DNA of 64,000 bases, taken from contig VZRZ01002225.1 of NCBI GenBank assembly GCA_013398175.1, positions 2,164,821-2,228,820 of the forward strand, read 5' to 3'. Source of the DNA: Climacteris rufus (lineage: Eukaryota; Chordata; Aves; Passeriformes; Climacteridae). Below, in pieces: positions 63,701 through 64,000 of this stretch. Position 1 is the first letter of the stretch. Each line of letters opens with the position of its first letter. The translations under genes were made by a program, and so were the position numbers. Below the pieces are notes generated by a model that made no database searches, was not told the DNA's origin, and saw only the letters and a list, made by a program, of their open reading frames with translations.

Positions 63701-63724
63701 AGCAGGCAGCAGGTTGGCTATTCT
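27597..63724 (-). CDS. PTPRO: PTPRO, 3' portion: 17 coding exons (FNIII repeats, TM, phosphatase domain)
   Basis: This is receptor-type tyrosine-protein phosphatase O (GLEPP1 in podocytes; chicken orthologue CRYP-2). Seventeen exons join in frame with GT-AG borders: 1872 coding bases including the TAG, or 623 residues, about half of the 1216-residue human protein. In order they give two and a half fibronectin type III repeats, one transmembrane helix, a splice-modular juxtamembrane region and a single PTP domain. Catalytic motifs are all intact: [49 protein letters not shown] and QTEEQY. The class III receptor phosphatases dephosphorylate phosphotyrosine and, in chick retinal axons, act in guidance (family knowledge). 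The N-terminal ectodomain and signal peptide are beyond 64 kb. Confidence 0.97.
27702..29904 (-). other. PTPRO last intron
   Basis: 2.2 kb without recognised features apart from the A-rich simple repeat at 28881. Confidence 0.8.
28881..28904 (+). repeat. A-rich (AAAT)n simple repeat
   Basis: Four adjacent AAAT/TAAA units flanked by A runs, inside the last PTPRO intron. The AATAAA words here lie on the strand opposite PTPRO and do not serve it. Confidence 0.9.
29905..30040 (-). CDS. PTPRO: PTPRO exon: P-loop GVGRTG and Q-loop
   Basis: A 136-bp exon after tgtgttgcag: T completes Ser, then [40 protein letters not shown] and MVQTE. The Arg of GRTG binds phosphate; the Q-loop Gln is in VQTE. Donor gtaaga. 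Confidence 0.96.
30041..31501 (-). other. PTPRO intron within the catalytic signature
   Basis: A 1.46-kb intron splitting the Ser codon of [11 protein letters not shown] see only unique sequence. Confidence 0.8.
31502..31656 (-). CDS. PTPRO: PTPRO exon: WPD loop up to catalytic Cys
   Basis: A 155-bp exon: [20 protein letters not shown], then [20 protein letters not shown] and [11 protein letters not shown], ending in AG of Ser. WPDHGVP carries the general-acid Asp; HC contains the nucleophilic Cys. Acceptor cccattag, donor gtaaat. The intron falls inside the signature loop HCSxGxGRTG. Confidence 0.96.
31657..32793 (-). other. PTPRO intron (1.1 kb)
   Basis: Unique AT-rich sequence with an A-rich patch near 32058-32088. 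No other feature. Confidence 0.8.
32794..32916 (-). CDS. PTPRO: PTPRO exon: PTP core (KCDHYWPF)
   Basis: A 123-bp exon, 41 codons: [20 protein letters not shown], then [20 protein letters not shown] and Y. KCxxYWP is a conserved PTP motif. Acceptor ccctttcag, donor gtaggt. Confidence 0.96.
33012..33121 (+). repeat. Short CR1 3'-end fragment
   Basis: It reads gtgccatggtttagttgatg, then aggttggacttggtgatc, aaaggtctcttccaacctgg and a terminal repeat of attctgtgtg. This is the 3' end typical of bird CR1 copies, antisense to PTPRO, just upstream (in PTPRO sense) of the exon 32794-32916. Confidence 0.85.
33466..33882 (-). repeat. CR1 fragment, minus orientation
   Basis: On the plus strand it begins agaatcacagaatgcctgag and continues gttggaatagacctctgg, gaatatctccaaggatggag, caacctgtgccagtg, tgacctgtcactgggca, ccagctctcctagtctctcc: the reverse complement of a CR1 3' region. 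The element's 5' (truncated) end abuts the 10-bp repeat array that starts at about 33886. Confidence 0.92.
33886..34370. repeat. 10-bp minisatellite built on AGGTCA (DR4-spaced nuclear-receptor half-sites)
   Basis: About 45 diverged units with consensus GAAGGTCA(A/G)(A/G). From 33952 to about 34360 some 41 units stay in exact 10-bp register; a single 7-bp unit occurs at 33945-33951. Nine units contain exact AGGTCA (starts 33907, 33917, 33954, 34004, 34014, 34104, 34194, 34204, 34304); others are one-base variants such as AGTTCA, AGATCA, AAGTCA. The six-base half-site in a ten-base period places neighbouring half-sites four bases apart (DR4). Three adjacent exact pairs exist. It lies in the PTPRO intron between exons 34503-34637 and 32794-32916. 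Lysine/arginine-rich open frames across it are by-products of the repeat. Confidence 0.95.
34503..34637 (-). CDS. PTPRO: PTPRO exon: PTP core ([16 protein letters not shown])
   Basis: A 135-bp exon, 45 codons with both borders on codon boundaries: [20 protein letters not shown], then [20 protein letters not shown] and NEKRR. The [18 protein letters not shown] motif is PTP core. The donor is gtgggt, weaker than its neighbours. Confidence 0.96.
34638..36926 (-). other. PTPRO intron (2.3 kb)
   Basis: Mostly unique. 35940-36330 is relatively GC-rich with open frames of up to 119 codons on plus, but I recognise no protein in either strand and no splice partners. Confidence 0.75.
36927..37003 (-). 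CDS. PTPRO: PTPRO exon: PTP core strand (DYINANYIP)
   Basis: A 77-bp exon: AT completes Tyr, then [20 protein letters not shown] and [13 protein letters not shown] is PTP conserved motif 2. Acceptor ttttccag, donor gtgagt. Confidence 0.96.
37004..38602 (-). other. Two short PTPRO introns (509 and 999 bp) around exon 37513-37603
   Basis: Both flank the pTyr-loop exon. I see no repeat or other feature in them. Confidence 0.8.
37513..37603 (-). CDS. PTPRO: PTPRO exon: phosphotyrosine-recognition loop
   Basis: A 91-bp exon: [20 protein letters not shown], then [10 protein letters not shown] and a trailing T. The KNRYxNILPYD motif is the pTyr-recognition loop whose Tyr defines pocket depth in PTPs. 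Donor gtaagt; Tyr of PYD is split between exons. Confidence 0.96.
38603..38684 (-). CDS. PTPRO: PTPRO exon: start of PTP domain
   Basis: An 82-bp exon: C completes Asn, then [20 protein letters not shown] and KFSLQFE. This is the N-terminal helix region of the phosphatase domain. Acceptor ttttaaag, donor gtaaat. Confidence 0.95.
38685..39971 (-). other. PTPRO intron (1.3 kb)
   Basis: Unique sequence between the first phosphatase-domain exon and the 36-nt exon. No features seen. Confidence 0.8.
39972..40007 (-). CDS. PTPRO: PTPRO 36-nt exon: basic linker
   Basis: G completes Trp, then [11 protein letters not shown], ending in AA of a split Asn. It follows a T17 tract plus gcag and precedes gtatgt. 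The lysine/arginine-rich peptide immediately precedes the phosphatase domain. It is too short to be found by open-frame length; it is identified by the phase fit on both sides and the conserved peptide. Confidence 0.93.
40012..40028 (-). repeat. A17 run = T17 polypyrimidine tract before PTPRO 36-nt exon
   Basis: Seventeen A on the plus strand, so T17 followed by gcag on the PTPRO strand, directly upstream of the 36-nt exon 39972-40007. The homopolymer is the acceptor's polypyrimidine tract. Confidence 0.93.
42742..42757. repeat. (CA)n short microsatellite
   Basis: About eight CA units in the intron between the 84-nt and 36-nt PTPRO exons. Smaller CA runs are also seen near 45437 and 63938. 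Confidence 0.85.
43307..43390 (-). CDS. PTPRO: PTPRO cassette exon: hydrophobic 28-residue insert
   Basis: An 84-nt exon: G completes Trp, then [20 protein letters not shown] and LAFYINP, ending in TG. It is flanked by phase-2 introns, so skipping leaves the frame intact and joins Trp to Ser. The two human PTPRO isoforms of 1216 and 1188 residues differ by 28 residues, which matches this exon. Its acceptor (…aatgctcacag) has a weak polypyrimidine tract, which fits regulated use. The peptide is unusually hydrophobic for a cytoplasmic linker. Confidence 0.93.
43391..46813 (-). other. PTPRO intron 5' of the cassette exon (3.4 kb)
   Basis: Carries the duplicated 16-mer and the surrounding AT-rich block of recurring words at 45590-45850. 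No exon found. Confidence 0.8.
45640..45727. repeat. Exact 16-mer duplicated 67 bp apart (candidate regulatory element)
   Basis: The word ccaagcaagagaagct occurs at 45645-45660 and again at 45712-45727. Each copy is preceded by gc(c/t)attaa within about 15 bases, so the duplicated block is nearer 30 bp. The surroundings (45590-45850) carry repeated TTAATTA and GGCTT(G/A)TTA words. It lies in the PTPRO intron 5' of the skippable 84-nt exon. Function is not known. Confidence 0.8.
46814..46882 (-). CDS. PTPRO: PTPRO exon: juxtamembrane, 69 nt, symmetric phase 2
   Basis: G completes Arg, then [20 protein letters not shown] and YN, ending in TG of a split Trp; donor gtgagt. Both flanking introns interrupt after the second codon base, so the exon could be skipped in frame. 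It joins either the 84-nt exon (W-RRS) or, if that is skipped, the 36-nt exon (W-S). Confidence 0.95.
48305..48425 (-). CDS. PTPRO: PTPRO exon: transmembrane helix
   Basis: A 121-bp exon. TC completes Val, then [31 protein letters not shown] and the positively charged stop-transfer RRKHLQMA, ending in AG of a split Arg. The hydrophobic run [20 protein letters not shown] is the single membrane span; the basic residues after it put the C-terminus in the cytoplasm. Confidence 0.97.
49761..49893 (-). CDS. PTPRO: PTPRO exon: second half of last fibronectin III repeat
   Basis: A 133-bp exon: [20 protein letters not shown], then [20 protein letters not shown] and VSTM plus a trailing G. The motif [15 protein letters not shown] is the FNIII tyrosine corner; NCS is a potential N-glycosylation site. 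Donor gtaagc. The membrane-spanning exon follows. Confidence 0.96.
52504..52643 (-). CDS. PTPRO: PTPRO exon: first half of last fibronectin III repeat
   Basis: A 140-bp exon. AA completes Glu, then [20 protein letters not shown] and [20 protein letters not shown], ending ETKVQ. The B-strand TSVTLLW and the C-strand FFEVYCQ fit FNIII; NKT is a possible glycosylation site. It enters in phase 1 and ends on a codon boundary. Confidence 0.96.
52644..58760 (-). other. PTPRO introns around exon 56037-56157
   Basis: Two introns (3.4 and 2.6 kb). A relatively GC-rich patch at about 53350-53600 has overlapping open frames in several phases but no recognisable protein. The rest is AT-rich. Confidence 0.75.
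56037..56157 (-). CDS. PTPRO: PTPRO exon: second half of penultimate fibronectin III repeat
   Basis: A 121-bp exon: [20 protein letters not shown], then [20 protein letters not shown] and a trailing [14 protein letters not shown] is the E-F loop and F strand of FNIII. NLS and NTS are potential N-glycosylation sites. Donor gtaaga, acceptor tttag. Confidence 0.96.
58761..58912 (-). CDS. PTPRO: PTPRO exon: first half of penultimate fibronectin III repeat
   Basis: A 152-bp exon after tccttcag, with donor gtaagt. CA completes Ala, then [40 protein letters not shown] and [10 protein letters not shown]. Conserved FNIII features are the initial proline-rich strand and the B-strand Trp of YVTW. It enters in phase 1 and ends on a codon boundary. 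Confidence 0.96.
58913..63612 (-). other. PTPRO intron (4.7 kb) with CR1 fragment
   Basis: Holds the CR1 piece at 59527-59679 and a GC-rich unique patch at about 60030-60260 that I cannot explain. No exon fits between the two FNIII exons. Confidence 0.8.
59527..59679 (-). repeat. CR1 fragment, minus orientation
   Basis: The plus strand reads cacagaatgactcaagctgg, aaaaggcctttaagactgag, then cagcactgccatgtccacca, aaaccatgtccctaagc and acctccagggattgtgactc: the reverse complement of a bird CR1 3' end, truncated. It lies in the PTPRO intron 58913-63612. Confidence 0.9.
63613..63724 (-). CDS. PTPRO: PTPRO exon: second half of a fibronectin III repeat
   Basis: A 112-bp exon (acceptor tttacag, donor gtaagc). 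It reads [20 protein letters not shown], then [17 protein letters not shown], and leaves a G that the next exon completes to Ala. The LLPAxYYNFRV pattern is the F-strand tyrosine corner of FNIII. It is the first PTPRO exon in the window; its partner half-domain exon lies further upstream. Confidence 0.95.
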
Positions 63725-64000
63725 CTGTAAAGGGACAAAAGACAAAGAGCATCTCAGGAGAGAGTTCACCAGCCTGAGGTATGACTTCTGAAACACAGTA
63801 TTTCTTATAAATCTAGTGCACATGCTCATTTTACTGAGCTCCCATTCAGTGGAAATCTCTAAAATTTGGCCCTTCCATTTATTCAGAAATCTGTGCAAGT
63901 GGGGCAAACACAGTTGTGATGGCTCTGCTGCTCATCCACACACACACCTGGTCCCAAGTCCTCCCCACCACAGGAAGATGTCAGGGATATCCAGGGTGGA
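63725..64000 (-). other. PTPRO intron, start of window end
   Basis: Intron upstream (PTPRO sense) of exon 63613-63724, with a short CA run near 63938. No further exon is supported. Confidence 0.7.

Noticed and set aside
63945..64000. Possible further PTPRO exon ending before gtgtgtgtg on minus
   Set aside because: The preceding exon must end on a codon boundary, and that frame has a stop about 35 bases upstream; the GT is part of a CA/GT microsatellite.

Overview
The window is vertebrate nuclear DNA, most likely from a bird. It is intron-rich with GT-AG splicing, sparse in genes, and its recognisable interspersed repeats are almost all CR1 retrotransposon 3' ends. Two well-known neighbouring genes lie tail to tail, an arrangement I also recall for EPS8 and PTPRO in mammals. 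The bird assignment is an inference from the CR1 families; the species cannot be read from the sequence.

Plus strand, 1 to about 20.5 kb: the 3' part of EPS8. Six coding exons (2483-2594, 3477-3620, 11471-11708, 15248-15428, 15691-15820, 19101-19214) join in frame. They encode roughly the last 305 residues: the SH3 domain, a proline-rich and serine-rich linker, and the C-terminal actin-capping/bundling effector region. A 3' UTR with two AATAAA signals follows. Earlier EPS8 exons lie upstream of the window.

20.5-27.6 kb: the convergent gap plus the 3' UTR of PTPRO. I see no other protein gene here.

Minus strand, 27.6 to 63.7 kb: the 3' part of PTPRO (GLEPP1; chicken CRYP-2), a receptor-type tyrosine phosphatase. 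Seventeen coding exons join in frame (1872 coding bases with stop, 623 residues). They encode the last two and a half fibronectin type III repeats, the transmembrane helix, a juxtamembrane region made of three exons that can each be skipped without a frameshift, and one complete catalytic phosphatase domain with all signature motifs. Earlier PTPRO exons lie beyond 64 kb.

Introns hold CR1 fragments (8.0-8.6, 33.0-33.1, 33.5-33.9, 59.5-59.7 kb), a MIR/L2-like relic (5.3 kb), and several unexplained structures. The most striking is an array of about 45 ten-bp units at 33.9-34.4 kb built around the nuclear-receptor half-site AGGTCA, which automatically spaces half-sites as DR4. Others are a 59-nt (TC)n tract serving as the polypyrimidine tract of an EPS8 exon, a T17 tract before a 36-nt PTPRO exon, an exact 16-mer duplicated 67 bp apart in the PTPRO juxtamembrane intron, and a 12-bp perfect hairpin in the EPS8 3' UTR. 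EPS8 organises actin and PTPRO is a phosphatase of podocytes and neurons; nothing here shows that they act together beyond being neighbours.
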